A stretch of 64,000 nt of DNA from Candidatus Aalborgicola bjergmarkensis. Lineage in GTDB: Bacteria > Pseudomonadota > Gammaproteobacteria > Burkholderiales > Burkholderiaceae_C. The stretch spans positions 35,920-99,919 of the forward strand of contig JADJFE010000017.1 in assembly GCA_016708725.1 (NCBI GenBank), read 5' to 3'. The notes beneath the pieces were generated by a model. The model ran no database searches, was not told the DNA's origin, and saw nothing but the letters and a program-made list of their open reading frames with translations. The translations under genes and the position numbers were made by a program. Below, piece by piece: positions 42,650 to 53,759 of this stretch. Every line of letters begins with the position of its first letter. Position 1 is the first letter of the stretch.

Positions 42650-44230
42650 TTGGTCAATCCACGGTCGTATTCAGGGAAGTTCATGTGCGGTGCGCAGGTG
42701 GGGAAGACGATGGTTACAGTGCAGCCTTTGTCGGGCACACTGTCCACGGTGATGCTTCCTCCCCAGGATTCTGACCACGATGCCTTGCACGATGTTCATG
42801 CCCCAGGCCCAGGCCGCCACGGCCCATCTTGATGGTAAAGAAGGGTCGAATATCTTTTTGCGCACGTCTTCGCTCATGCCCCGCGCCCATCGTCGTGCAC
42901 CGTCGGGTCTCGGGCCAAAAAGATGGTCTGCATCGACCCGGCTTGAGATGGACGCCAACCACCCCGCCAGGCAGGTCGTCAAAACCATGGATGACAGCAT
43001 TCATCACTGGTTGCTCAATGCGACGAAATGGGCCAAGGGAAACCTGTCCAACTCAGGCCCTCGATGGTGGCGTGTACGTCCACCTTGCAGTTGGCCTTGC
43101 GCAAGCCCGACTCCAGTAGCGTCAGTACTTCCTGGACCACGTGGGCGGCATCAAAGGTGCGGCGCTGGTCGTTGGTCTGGTCAACGGCAACCTGTTTGAA
43201 ATTCTGCACGATGTTCGCGTCCCGATCCAGGTTGCGGATCAGTATGTCACATCCGGTATGCGTGCGCTCCAGCGTTCAGCAGGGTGCTATGGCGCAACTT
43301 CCCGGTGGCGTCTTCCTTGCGTACGCCATCTTGCACATCCGCCATGGTGGTGGCGACAAGCGCGTTGCCAAGCGGGTGTTGAGCTCGTGCGCGACACCTG
43401 CCAAGCCGGCCAAGTGAGGGCAAAGGTTCGATCTGAGATGTCAACCTGGGCACGGCTCAACGTGGCCAGTGCCTGGTCAGCGACTGGGTGCGTTCGGCAA
43501 CCCGCTGCTCCAAGATTGGCATCTCCAGTTCGGCATTGCGTTGCTCAATTTCGCCAAATAGTTTGCGCAGGGCGATGCGGGTCTCTTCCATGCTTTGGGG
43601 CCAGCGATCCGATCTCGTCCTCTGGCGAATGGCCTCTATGGGCGATTCAAGTCGTCCATGGATCAACTGCTGGAGGCGGCAACCAGACGCTGCAGCGGTT
43701 GCACCAGGCGCCAATGCATCGACCAGAATGAAGAGCAGCGCTCCCAGTGAAATCAATACGCAACCTGCGGGCGTAGTTCGGTGATGGTCGAAAGTTTGAT
43801 GTGGCAGACAGCAGTCGAGATGCGAATCGTCAGCTCTCCCAGAACGGCGTCTTGCCGCACGATGGCTTGCGTCAGGTGATGGATTCACCGGGAAATGGGA
43901 TCAGACGTTCACGGGCAGCAAAGGGGTTGCGATTCGCTTCCAGTACATTGATAGACAGCACATCAGGGTTAACTGACTTGGCTGCTTCAATGAGCGAATT
44001 GGCTTTTCTAGCGAGTAGTTCCACAGTGGACATCGCAGAGCCAGCGCGCACGGCCTGGCCAGTTGTTGCATTTCGATGCGTATTTGCATTGGTATGCTCG
44101 TCACGCAGTCTGGTGGCCGTTTCCATGTAGACCAGCAAAGAAGACAAAACGATTCCAGCACGACGTAAGACCTATCACGGCCCGAAGAGAAAGGCTGGCC
44201 GTGGTTTGCGTGGCGTTTGTGTTGCGTTCA
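42650..44230 (-). pseudogene. HAMP sensor histidine kinase, frameshifted
   Basis: The N-terminal piece SSLLVYMETATRLRDEHTNANTH...LLARKANSLIEAAKSVNP looks like a periplasmic helical sensor. A membrane segment (LISLGALLFILVDALAPG) and a HAMP-like stretch follow. A coiled coil (LRKLFGEIEQRNAELE) leads to an H-box HELNTPLGNALVATTMADVQ in pieces. The ATPase parts are NAVIHGFDDL, GMSEDVRKKIFDP, GRGGLGLG and GCTVTIVFP. At least six one-base shifts occur, while almost every motif is recognisable. It is divergent from the EAL-HDOD gene. Confidence 0.75.
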
Positions 44231-44468
44231 CAGTGTCAAGAGACTCCATCGTCGCGCAAGTCGTTGTGGGGTGGTGCTGACCATGTTAGCCCGTGTTTCC
44301 TCTACTTTGTTCAAGTTGAGTACTGCGTTGGAAAAGAATTCAAAGCAAAGACGAATAAAAATTTGTGCCAAAATCAAACCCCGATGGGGGCGGTGGCTAT
44401 GCCTTGCACCGGATTTCGCGTGCGCTTATTGCCTGACAAGGGGTTGGCGAACAGAAGGAAAAATCACC
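44231..44468. other. divergent intergenic region
   Basis: It lies between the sensor-kinase relic (minus) and the EAL-HDOD relic (plus). AAGGAAAAATCACC precedes the ATG at 44469 and acts as ribosome-binding site. No clear -35/-10 pair or operator palindrome was found. Confidence 0.35.
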
Positions 44469-45425
44469 ATGAGTTTATCTCCTCCGTGCATGACATGGAG
44501 ACTTTGTCAGACGCGTTATCTAGTTCGCTGCGCTTGCGCTTTGGCCCATTGGGTACGGAGTACGGATGTCAATTCCGTTCTGCACTACCCCGATCTTTCC
44601 GGATTTGCCAAAAGTTCGTCGTCGTTTGCTTGTAGGAAGTGCACGCGCTTGCCGTCGGAACAATTGGATGCTTTACTGGCTGCGGGGTTGCACCATTGCG
44701 GCAGCTGGGAGATGATCGGGAGCGTGGATGCCACCACGCTGCAACCCGACGACCCTTCTGCCAATACTTTGTCGGTGACTGGTATTTGAGGCCTAGGCAA
44801 ACTGGCGGCCAGGAAACGGGGGGTCGCGTGCGCTGGCGCTGAAACTGGCGCAATTGATCGCCAACGATGCGGAAACCAGGGAGATCGAAGAAATTTTCCC
44901 GCCAGGATACCCGCCCTGGCTTATAACCCGCTGAAACTGGTCAATTCCGCCGGGCTGGATGCACGCGGGCATCGACTAGCTTTGCACAGGCGATATTGTT
45001 TCTTGGACGTCGGAACTGCGCCGCTGGCTCAATTTGTTGTTGTTCGCCGCAAGAAAAGTGCGCAGTGCGCTGTTGATGCCAGGGTCGTGGTTGCGCTGTA
45101 TGCTGGACAAATGTCCAGGAGAAATGGGTTATGACCAAGGAAGAGCAGGAGCGTGCTTTCATGGTGGGCATGTTTTCCGCACTGCTCGGAGTTTTGTTCG
45201 GCATGCCACTGGCCGATGTTTTACGTGCCGCCAAACTTAATAGGATTTGACACAGGCGTTGCTGGAGCGCCAGGGCGAACTTGGCACATTGCTACAAGCC
45301 GTTGAGCGCTGGAGCAAGGCGAGCAGGAACGGGTGCAATCGCTTTCTGGATTCCCTTTGCCACGGGAAGTCGATCTGGACCTTCTCTGGTTGAACGCCCA
45401 TGTGTGGATGCTGGACTTGGTCCGG
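44469..45425 (+). pseudogene. EAL-HDOD (YuxH-like) protein, frameshifted and probably shortened
   Basis: After a poorly matching start, pieces read LPSEQLDALLAAG (end of EAL), then in shifted frames YNPLKLVNSAG, AILFLGRRQLRRWLNLLLFAA. EEQERAFMVGMFSALLGVLFGMPLADVLRAAKL follows. The end is LLERQGELGTLLQAVERW and REVDLDLLWLNAHVWMLDL. This is the C-terminal layout of YuxH/CdgJ-type c-di-GMP signalling proteins. Length is less than the family's ~400 residues, suggesting loss of part of the EAL domain. Several one-base shifts are needed. Confidence 0.7.
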
Positions 45426-45439
45426 GATCAGAGGGGCGT

Positions 45440-47654
45440 GGTGGCTGAAGATGCATTGCAAAAAGATGTCTCTGACGCTGTGCCGACAGGTGCGTGCGGG
45501 GGAGGCGCAGGCGCTCGAACAGCGGAGGCTAGATTGCACGAAAATGCGCAGATTCAATTTGGGTTTTAGCCTGATAACCTGCCATTGCAAGCGCGCATCC
45601 CGGGAGCAGCTGCGTGAGCCGGTCATCATGATGGACCTCGATGGCTATATCAGCGGCTGGAATACAGCGGGCGCAGACCTTGTTTTGGTTATGCGCCTGC
45701 CGAGGCCGTAGGGCAGCATGTACTATTTTTGTATGCCGACGATAACGATGACAGCACAGCCATGCCGGAGTCGTTTCTGGAGAAAAATGCAATGCGTTTT
45801 TCGAGGTTCGCCGGCGCAAAAAAGTCCGGGTATTGAGGTGTTCTGGGCCGGACTGTCTCTCGGTTATCCGCTCGGATGCGGGTTGAGCCGGTAGGTTCTG
45901 GTGGCGCAGTTTCCGAGGTGACGGATCGCCGTTCTGCCGAAGCACTGCAGCCACAAAGCAGCGTCATTGAAAAAATGGCGACCAGGGTATTCCTGATCAC
46001 CGATGCACAAGAGCGCATCGTTTTTGTCAACGCAGCTTTCGAGCGCATCCCGGCTATAGCGCTGCGGAGGCACTCGACAAAACCCCCGATTTAGTTGCGC
46101 TCAGGCGTGCATACCGCAGACTTTCGCGCAGGTGCGTGATGCGCTGATGGGTGGCTCGCCCTGGCAAGGGGAAATTGTTGGCAAGCGCAAAACGGCGGAA
46201 TTCTTTTCCCCAGTCGGTGTCGATCAGTGTGGTGCGCAATGAAGATGGCCGGGCATCGCACGCTTCCATTTTTTCCGACATCAGTGTCTTGCGTGCTGCC
46301 GAGGAGCGCATGCGGCAACTGGCGAATTATGATCCCCCCACACCGGTTTGCCCAACCGCTCGTTTTGGTACAACTGGTGGCACAAACATTACCAAATTGC
46401 GTCGCAACAATAGTTATGGCAGCCTGATGGTGATTGATCTGTATCGGTTTACCATCGATCAACGATACGCTGGGCAAAAAGGTGGGGGATGAAATTCTGC
46501 GCCAGGTTGCGCAGCGCCTGCGCACCACGCCGCGTGAACGCATGACTTGTTGGCGCGTTTTGGCGGCGATGAATTGTCGCCTTTGCTGCAGGATATTCAA
46601 AAGCGCGAGCACGGTGCGATCGTGGCAAAAAACTGCTGGAGTCTTTCAAGACGCGCCATTTTGATGATGGGCACGAGTTGCATTGCAGCGCGAGTATCGG
46701 CATTTGCCATTTACCCGGACGATGCCACCGAGGTGATGGCCTGGCGGTGCAGTTTGCCGATGCAGCCAAGCAAGTGCAAAAAACCGATGGGGCGGGGTAT
46801 TCGTTTTTCAGCGTCGAAATGAATACGCGCCAAGGAGCAGTTGCACCTGGAAGGAACTGCGTTCGGCTTCGTCCAGAGGCGAGTTGTTGTACCAACAGCC
46901 AAGTCAGCTTGCGCAGTGGCCGGATTGCGGGCTCCGAGGCATTGTTGCGCTGGAAGCATCCCCCCGTAAAGGGCATGGTGCCGCCGAGCCAATTTATTCC
47001 GGTTGCCGAGGAAACCGGGTTTTGATTCTGGATATTGGCGGCTGGATTCTGGAGGAAAAGCTGCCGCCAGATTCGTGCCTGGCTGGACACGGGCGTGCGC
47101 GTGCCAGCCCGTGGTGGTCAATTTATCCGCACGCCAGTTCGACGTGCAATTGCCCGAACCAATCGATATTTTGCTCAAAACGCTTCATGACATTGATCCC
47201 GCCTGCTTCGGCTGGAAGTCACCAGGAGTCGCTGCTGGTGCGCTCCATCGACAAAGTGCTACCGATCATGAATAAACTGTGGCCATGGGTTTGGCCTTGT
47301 CGCTGGACGATTTCGGTGACGGGTTATTCCAGTCTGACGTATCCCAAGAAGTTAACCGATCAGCACCCCTGAAAATTGACCGTTCATTTGTGATTCCGGT
47401 ATTCCCGGCGATGGTATGACTGCGCCATCGCGCGTGCCATCGTCACCAAGTGGGTCAGCAGATGCGCCAGGAAATTGTGGCCGAAGGCGTGGAAACGGTG
47501 GAACAGATGCTTTTCCCTGCGTGGCCTGGGCTGTGACCAGTTGCAGGGTTATCTGTTCAGTCCTCCGGTTACTGCTGATGATTTTTTGCCATGGTGCAGG
47601 GACCGTCGGCTGGAATTGCAGCATTCAGCGCAGCATTCGGCGGCGGATACCTAA
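45440..47654 (+). pseudogene. PAS-PAS-GGDEF-EAL c-di-GMP enzyme, frameshifted
   Basis: Pieces in all three frames line up as PAS 1 (EPVIMMDLDGYISGWNT) and PAS 2 (QERIVFVNAAFERI), then GGDEF (YGSLMVIDLYRF, INDTLGKKVGDEILRQVAQRLR, LLARFGGDE, SASIGICHLP). EAL pieces follow (FIPVAEETGF, VVVNLSARQFDVQLPEPI, ESLLVRSIDKVLPIMNKL, LKIDRSFV, CDQLQGYLFSPPVTADDFLPW). The intact protein would make or break c-di-GMP. A shift occurs roughly every 100-150 bp, with few in-frame stops. Confidence 0.75.
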
Positions 47655-47785
47655 CGATACCTAACGATACCCCAGCGCCATGCCGGCCAGCAACTTCAGG
47701 ATATTGTTCTCTATTCCCAAAGGGTTTGGCACCCGGCGTGTCCGCGCGGGCCTGATCCGGCGGCAGGGACTGGTACAGGTTTATA

Positions 47786-48472
47786 ATGGATAATTGCGCT
47801 GTAGAGCCCGTGGAATGTGTACAGGCAGCTACTGAATTTGAAGCGACTGGGTTTGCGTTTCAAGTGCAGGGCCGGATTGGCGAGTACCACGAAAAAAGCC
47901 CGTGTGATGCTGCCAAACCAAGCGCCACCGGAATGTTCCCACAAACCTTCGACTTACCCCAGTGTCTATACCGCTTTGCCCGCGCCACTGCGTGTGCGCG
48001 CCCTTGCAAAACCCATATACAAGGGGTGCAGGCGGTGGGTCGTCTGGACCAGGATACGACCGGGCTGTTGCTGCTCAGTGACGGTGGTGTGTTCATTCAC
48101 CGCATGACCTCGCCGCGTCACCACGTTCCCAAGGTGTACGCGGTCACGGTGCGCCACCGCTCGATGCGCGCCAGGTGCAGGGAATTTGCTGGCCGGTGGC
48201 GGTGCTGGACGATGACCCCAAGCTGGTGCGCGCCGCCGCTTTGCAGGCGTTGGATAGCCCACCATCTGCGTCTGACTTTGACCGAGGGAAAATACCATCA
48301 GGTCACGCATGGTGGCAGCGGTTGGCAACCGGGTCGAGGCCTTCACCGTTCACAAATTGGCGGCTTGCTTGTGTTTGCCGGGCCGACTTGGCACTGGGCC
48401 AGTGGCGCTGGCTGGACTCTGCACAATTGCACGGCATTACGCACCCATTGCACACCTATTGCGCAACCTTAA
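47786..48472 (+). pseudogene. RsuA/RluE-type pseudouridine synthase, frameshifted
   Basis: The core motif VQAVGRLDQDTTGLLLLSDGGVFIHRMTSPRHHVPKVYAVTV contains the catalytic Asp of RsuA-type synthases. Later pieces LRLTLTEGKYHQVT and FAGRLGT-like sequence complete the domain. These enzymes modify uridine in rRNA. At least three frame changes are present. The nature of the gene as a housekeeping enzyme makes genuine decay less expected, favouring a sequence-quality explanation. Confidence 0.75.
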
Positions 48473-48485
48473 CTAGGTATGCTCG

Positions 48486-49280
48486 CCCCGATGAGGCTGT
48501 TCTTTGATTCATTCTGGCGTGCACTGGCCTACTGCCTGCGCTACAGGTTTCTTTTGTCTTTGTTGCCCGCCGATTCTGGTGATTGGCTCGACGGTCGGAC
48601 TGGGCTACCTGTTCTGGGATGCGGCCATGGATCAGGTGCGTCTGGTACTGGAGTCGTCAATTTTTGTCAACCACGGCTGGGCCTGGCTGACAATGTGGGC
48701 TGGGTCGGCTCAAGACGGTGCTGGCCCCCTGATTGTCATCATATTCACCGTGACGCCATTGATCATTGTGTCGTTACTGGTGGTTTCCTGTTGATTACCC
48801 TGGTTCTGGTAGTTGGTGGCACGTGGCGCCGGTTTTCCACCCTGGAAGTGCGCAGCGCAAGTTCGTTCTGGCGCAGCGTGGTCTGGACCCGGTGTCTACG
48901 GTACCGCGCTGCTGGCTTTGGTGGTTTTATTCCGTTGTGGTTTGTCCCGCTGCTGATCTTGCTGGTTCCGCCACTGATTCCAGATGGTTGACCTACCGCG
49001 TGATGGCCTTTGATGCGTTGAGCGAGCACGCCAGGCACCCGCGAGAGCAGCGCACGGTTTTCCGGCGCCACCGGCTACCCTTGTTACTGATGGGTGTGTT
49101 CGTTATCTGGGTGCAGCACCCAGCCCAGTGGGCCCTCCATCGCGCCTTGTTTGCCGCCGCATTTGTGATTCTGGTGCTGCTTGCCATCTGGATTTACACC
49201 CTGGTGTTCGTCTTCTCGTCACTTGCGGGTTTTTCCTCACTCACCGCCTTGTGGCTTTGGCCATGCTCTCAGGGCTGAAG
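48486..49280 (+). pseudogene. EI24/CysZ-like membrane protein, frameshifted
   Basis: It starts near MRLFFDSFWRALAYCLRYRFLLSLLP. Pieces give ILVIGSTVGLGYLFWDAAMDQVRLVLES, LIVIIFTVTPLIIVSLLVVS, and SASSFWRSVVWT. The C-terminal pieces are LTYRVMAFDALSEHA, FRRHRLPLLLMGVF and FVILVLLAIWIYTLVFVFSSL. The alternating hydrophobic helices and YRVMAFDALSEHA match EI24-domain proteins related to the sulphate permease CysZ. Three or more frame changes interrupt it. Confidence 0.7.
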
Positions 49281-49491
49281 CGAACAACACCACGGGAAGC
49301 GCCCAGCGCGATGAGAGGATTTGAAAGCATGTAAGTCATTGACTTTTATATATACAACTGCTTCCGCTTTCAATCCCGACCCGGTTTTCTGACCCGGTGC
49401 GCAACTGCTGCCTCTGGTTAATAGTATCCTGGGAACTGGTACCAGTAACGCCGCCTGCATCATTTTGCTATCATTTACATTCCTGACTTAT

Positions 49492-49551
49492 AAAAAGTTA
49501 TCAACAGGGTATTGCTACAAATTTAATACCAACTTCAAAAAGTTATCAACA
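49492..49551 (+). other. DnaA-box-like direct repeats in AT-rich DNA
   Basis: AAAAAGTTATCAACA occurs exactly twice (49492-49506 and 49537-49551). TTATCAACA differs from the DnaA box TTATCCACA by one base, and AAATCCACAG follows the second copy. The surrounding 400 bp are strongly AT-rich compared with the GC-rich neighbourhood. A replication-origin role is possible, but no initiator gene is adjacent. Confidence 0.4.
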
Positions 49552-49611
49552 CAAAATCCACAGCTTTTCTGGTTTTATTCTCTGCTTTTGGCCTCGGACT
49601 CACTTTTTAGC

Positions 49612-49743
49612 GGGAACAGGGGAAATAACTCAAAAACGCATATAAGCTTATTGTTTTATAAAGGAAATTTTGTTCCCACCAGGATCCGTTTTTGTGGGAA
49701 CATTGTGGGAACAAAACCATTTCTCAGGGAACAGATTTGCAAA
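49612..49743 (+). repeat. GGGAACA iterons (five copies)
   Basis: GGGAACA lies at 49612, 49696, 49707 and 49737, and inverted at 49671. The pair at 49696/49707 followed by AAAA matches the paired motif upstream of integrase B (9194-9217) and at 19055-19085. The stretch 49281-50218 otherwise has no gene; palindromes such as TTTTGCTAT / ATAGCAAAA near 49895 and four GTGGCAGG copies at about 49990-50090 are its only other structure. Confidence 0.55.
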
Positions 49744-50222
49744 AATTGGCCAGAAATGGTCATTTTCGCTTAACTTTAGGCAAAAATGGCGCTAGTACGG
49801 GACTGGAAAGCCAAAATTTTCATTCGACAATTTTGAATGATTTCGAAAGTCATCTTAAATTTGCTGAATCAAATTTGATAGCAAATTTGCAATATTTTGC
49901 TATTAGACGTATAGCAAAATAGCTTTGTTTTGTAGCGTTTTTATTGTGGTCTCGGCACTGATAAGGGCCACGCTGGCAGGGAATGCCCAGCACGGTACCG
50001 ATCAGGCCACTGTGGCAGGAGCATCGGCGCAGTGCCGATCAGGCGCAGTGGCAGGGACAATGGCATGATGTCACCAGAGCGTTGTGGCAGGGGAGCATTG
50101 CCGTGGTGCTACCTAGGTCACGATGGCAAAACACAATCCAGCCAGTCCGCTTGCTGAACTAAAGCAAGAAACCCATTTCGCGCCGAATCCCCTCGGAGGT
50201 GCGCAATGGGCACCGACTCTAG

Positions 50223-51897
50223 GAGCCTGTCGGGCTTAACCTGAGAGTGCCGAATACATCGACAAAAGCTTCGGTTTTTGTCATAAATGTTCTGTTTTTG
50301 GCTAAATTTGGGTTTTTGGGTTCTCCGCTTATTTCAGGCGCAATACGGCCATGCGCTTCAAATTCCAGGACAAGCACACCATGTTCCATTCATTCTCTGC
50401 AGCGGCAAGACCGCGCATTGAAAACTGGCAAAACCCCATGATGGACTTGATGATACCGAAGACCGGCTCGACGGTCTGCTTGCGCAGGGCATAGCGTTTT
50501 TTGCCTGCAACCGTCTTCAATTCGTGTGCCATTTTTTGTACTGGAGTGGCATCGTCTTGCAAAGGAGGTGGCTCGACAAATCGCTCCATTGGGCCGGGGT
50601 GATGATTCTCGCGACTGGCTGCAATGAGTGGCTCAATACCGGCAGCGAGACTGGTATCGACGTTAGCCGCGCTGTGATAGCCCGTATCAAGCGCAATGGC
50701 CTGTGCCGCAGGAAGGCCGATGGGGGTGAGTTCGTCCAAGGCTTTCAGCATGGGGGCAACCTGCTTTTTATCGTTGGTCTCTTGGGTGACAAAGGCTGCC
50801 ATGATGAGCATGGTGCCTTCTGCTACCACGGCCTGGGAGTTGTAGCACTGATCAAAGCCACCGCCAGAGACAGGCATGATGCGCGATTCTTCGTCCGTGA
50901 AGTTCACTTGGTCGCTGGGACGTGGACCCGCAACAGGCTCTTTTGGCATGCCTGACTTCTTTTCTGGTGGCAACGTGCCAGCCTGTGTAGCCTGGGCTTG
51001 TCGCATTAATTCCTTCTTGGTCCGAGCAGCAGCTTGCCGGGCGGCTTTTTCCACGTTGGCCGCTTCCCATGCCTTGCGCTGTGCCTCCTTGGCTTGGTAC
51101 CTGGCCAATTTTTCCTCGTACTGCGCACGCTCATATACATCGCGTTCTTTTGCGCGTCGCTCGATTTCGGTCTTGGCCCGAACAATTCTCTCCCGTAAAT
51201 CTTCGCGCAGGTCAATTTCATTTTGAATGTTCAGCCCTGCAGGAAGTTGGCTGTTATCGTCCTCGGCCTTCGCAGCTTCGGCCAGAAGTTCATTGATCTC
51301 TTTTTCCAACTGCACCTCAAGTTTCTGCGCGTATGCGTAAGACATGGCAGCATGCTTGCTCGCGTTGGCGCGGATTTTCGTACCGTCCCCCGCAACCAAA
51401 CCCTTCTTTACCATTCCCATTTCGTAGGCAATACGCAGAACTTGCTTGAATATGTCCCTGAACAATCCTGAAAACGCTTTCTGAATTCCGCCAGCGTACT
51501 ATGGTCAGGTGCATGTTACCAGCCAGAAATCGAAAAGCAATTGAGTCGTATGTGGCCGCTTCAAGCTTGCGACTCGCAAACGTCCTGGTGATGTAGCCAT
51601 AGATAAACAAAGACAGCAAAGTCGCAGGCGCGTAGGGCTTGCTGCCCGAGCCAACGTACTCACTCTCGAACGCACTCAAATCCATTTGCTTGACTACGCC
51701 ATGTACGAACCGGGCAAGGTGGCCTATCGGAAGACATTCATCTTCGTTCGGCGCTTGCTTGAACACTGCGTCGTTGTCGATGTCACGGAATTTGCTCATG
51801 GATGTTTTGCTCAGAAGGGGGGACTGAGTGTATCTGGCCGTCTTGTCACCCACTTTCAACGTGATTCGCATATCCAGCGTTCAAGCCCGACAGGCTC
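50223..51897 (-). mobile_element. IS1182-family element, 1,675 bp
   Basis: The terminal inverted repeats are GAGCCTGTCGGGCTT (50223-50237) and its exact complement at 51883-51897. CTAG flanks both ends (50219-50222 and 51898-51901). The paralogous surface gene shows CTAG at the matching position, so the right junction is original. The left flank does not continue the surface gene, so sequence on that side was lost. Confidence 0.8.
50329..51871 (-). pseudogene. IS1182-family transposase, two one-base deletions
   Basis: The N-terminal part (SKFRDIDNDAVFKQAPNEDECLPIGHLARFVHGVV, YDSIAFRFLAGNMH) and the C-terminal 378 codons (KKGLVAGDGTKIRANASKHAAMSY, QVNFTDEESRIMPVSGGGFDQCYNSQAVV, DTGYHSAANVD, RKQTVEPVFGIIKSIMGFCQF) are both IS1182-like. 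Between them HPDHSTLAEFRK is readable only after restoring one C and, slightly later, one G. The catalytic region with E in TVEPVFGIIK is intact. Two single-base losses in short homopolymers separate it from an active form. Confidence 0.85.
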
Positions 51898-53690
51898 CTA
51901 GTAGCTGGTGATACTTCTTTGTTAACGTAGCTGGCGACATTGGAATAGAAAAGTTTTGTTGTATTACCTTCTTTCCTGGTGAGCATGTAATACGTCACGC
52001 CTTCACTGGTTGTGGCTGCATTCCAGCTTAACGTTACTGAATCGCTTGTAGTCGCATCTACCCTAAGTCCAGTTGGCATGGAGGGAGCAGAGGCATCTGA
52101 AGTGGTGGTAGCAGAAGCCGGCGTTGATTGCGCCGAACAATTGCCTGCAGCATCGCAGGCCGCCACCGTGTAGGTGTATGTGCCTGCAGCTGTTACCGTG
52201 TCGCTGTAACTGGTGCTAGTGGTGACCGTGGCCAGCGGTTCATTGCCACCGTTTCTGTAGACCTTGTAAGTTGTTGCGCCTGTGGCTGCAGTCCAACTCA
52301 AATTTATGGTCAGGCCAGTAGCTGTTGCGGTGAGTCCAGTTGGTGCAGGAAGAGCGCCGAAAGCAGGATACGGCTTGCCATACAGCACGTTATTGAGAAC
52401 ATTCGCCTGGTTTTCCGGCGATTCGGAAAACGCCGCAAAAACTGCCCTCTGGCTCTTGCCATTTTTGTTCATTTCACCAACCCAGTAATCCAGACCGCCC
52501 TGCTCTGGTGTGCGACCCAACACGTTGTTGTAGAGCCTGGTGACGAAAGCGGTGTTGCTGGGGCTTGTGCCGTACAGAGTCTTGAATTCGGCACTATCCA
52601 CAAAACCGGCCGCGACATCCTCCAAGCTCGTGCCGCTATTCATGCGCCCGATCCAATATGTCAATCCTCCCACGTCAGGGGTGCGTGCGAAAGCAGCACG
52701 GTAAATGCGGAAGGCTTTTCCTGCATTTCCTGCCAGATCCAGTACCAGTGGCTCGTCGGAAAACTGGAGCCATTCGACGTTGGTAAGTAAATCCGCACCT
52801 TCGGCTCTGGAGCTTACTATCCAGAGGTTATCTACTGTGTCTCGAGTAATGAAGAAGCTATCCCGGTTGCAGTTGTAGCGCACCACGTCGATACCTGCTC
52901 CACCGTCGATGAAATCACTGCCAACGCTATCTTCAAACGTTTGAGAAGTCGCATCGCCTGAAACACGCAGACCGGGGTAGTCCTGGTACGGAGACGTGTT
53001 ACAGACATAGACACCCGCTGTTGCCGCATCGCCGCTGCCTTTGCTGTTTGTACCAACTACGCTGTACTGCGTGGGCACTGCGGGGGAGACATTGGTTGTG
53101 CCCGTGGCCGTGTTATTAACTTTGTCCTGTGTCAGTGTTACTTCCGGCAGCGTGATGGTTTTTTGTGTGGTCAGGTCGGTCGCAGTCAGTGTGGCGGTTG
53201 TGTTCGACAGGGTACAACTTACCTTGAGCGTGGCGCTGCTGCCAGAGGCAATCACCACGGGTGTCGCAGTCAGCGTGCAGCTTGGAACCGAGGCCAGCAT
53301 GACCGCATTTGATGCGCTGGACTCCGGACTCCACCCTCCAATGTTGTGCGCGGCCACGGTGCAGGTATAGCGGGTGCCGTTGGTGAGACCCGAGACCGTG
53401 ATGGGCGATACGGCGTTTGTTGCTGTTTTAGCCGTTATTTTGTCGGTACAGGTGACGCTATACTGGTCAATGGCTGCTCCGCCTTGGCTGCCGGGCGTAA
53501 ACGCTACAGTGACCATTTGATCGCCGGGGGTGACGGAATTGATTGTGGGAGCGGCTGGAACGGCTACGCTGGAGGCATCGGCTGGCCAAGCCAGGCTTGC
53601 ACTCAACAGCAAGGCGATGCTGCGCACCAACGACGAATCAAGATGGCGGTGTGGCGGTAGATTTTCCATATTGGTGAATGGCATTTGCAT
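51846..53690 (-). CDS. secreted FN3/DUF4214 surface protein, C-terminus truncated by IS1182
   Basis: The 614-codon frame has a signal peptide (SIALLLSASLAWPADA), an FN3 domain (~45-125) and a Cys-containing Ig-like domain (SCTLTATPVVIASGSSATLKV). A calcium-site-like FIDGGAGIDVVRYN stretch follows, then a DUF4214 domain (YRAAFARTPDVGGLTYWIGRM) and two more FN3 domains. DUF4214 is common in large exported and type I-secreted proteins but its function is unknown. It ends SPAT followed by RSLSGLNAGYANHVESG, residues encoded by the IS1182 end. The intact paralogue at 57 kb continues SYTYTVKACNAKD. About 30 residues were lost. Confidence 0.8.
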   Translation of the reverse strand: MQMPFTNMENLPPHRHLDSSLVRSIALLLSASLAWPADASSVAVPAAPTINSVTPGDQMVTVAFTPGSQGGAAIDQYSVTCTDKITAKTATNAVSPITVSGLTNGTRYTCTVAAHNIGGWSPESSASNAVMLASVPSCTLTATPVVIASGSSATLKVSCTLSNTTATLTATDLTTQKTITLPEVTLTQDKVNNTATGTTNVSPAVPTQYSVVGTNSKGSGDAATAGVYVCNTSPYQDYPGLRVSGDATSQTFEDSVGSDFIDGGAGIDVVRYNCNRDSFFITRDTVDNLWIVSSRAEGADLLTNVEWLQFSDEPLVLDLAGNAGKAFRIYRAAFARTPDVGGLTYWIGRMNSGTSLEDVAAGFVDSAEFKTLYGTSPSNTAFVTRLYNNVLGRTPEQGGLDYWVGEMNKNGKSQRAVFAAFSESPENQANVLNNVLYGKPYPAFGALPAPTGLTATATGLTINLSWTAATGATTYKVYRNGGNEPLATVTTSTSYSDTVTAAGTYTYTVAACDAAGNCSAQSTPASATTTSDASAPSMPTGLRVDATTSDSVTLSWNAATTSEGVTYYMLTRKEGNTTKLFYSNVASYVNKEVSPATRSLSGLNAGYANHVESG

Positions 53691-53759
53691 GGCGGATTCA
53701 GTCTGGGTTAAAACAGTGTGATTGAGTCGTGGGAGCGTTGACAGGCACGATTTGCAGCG

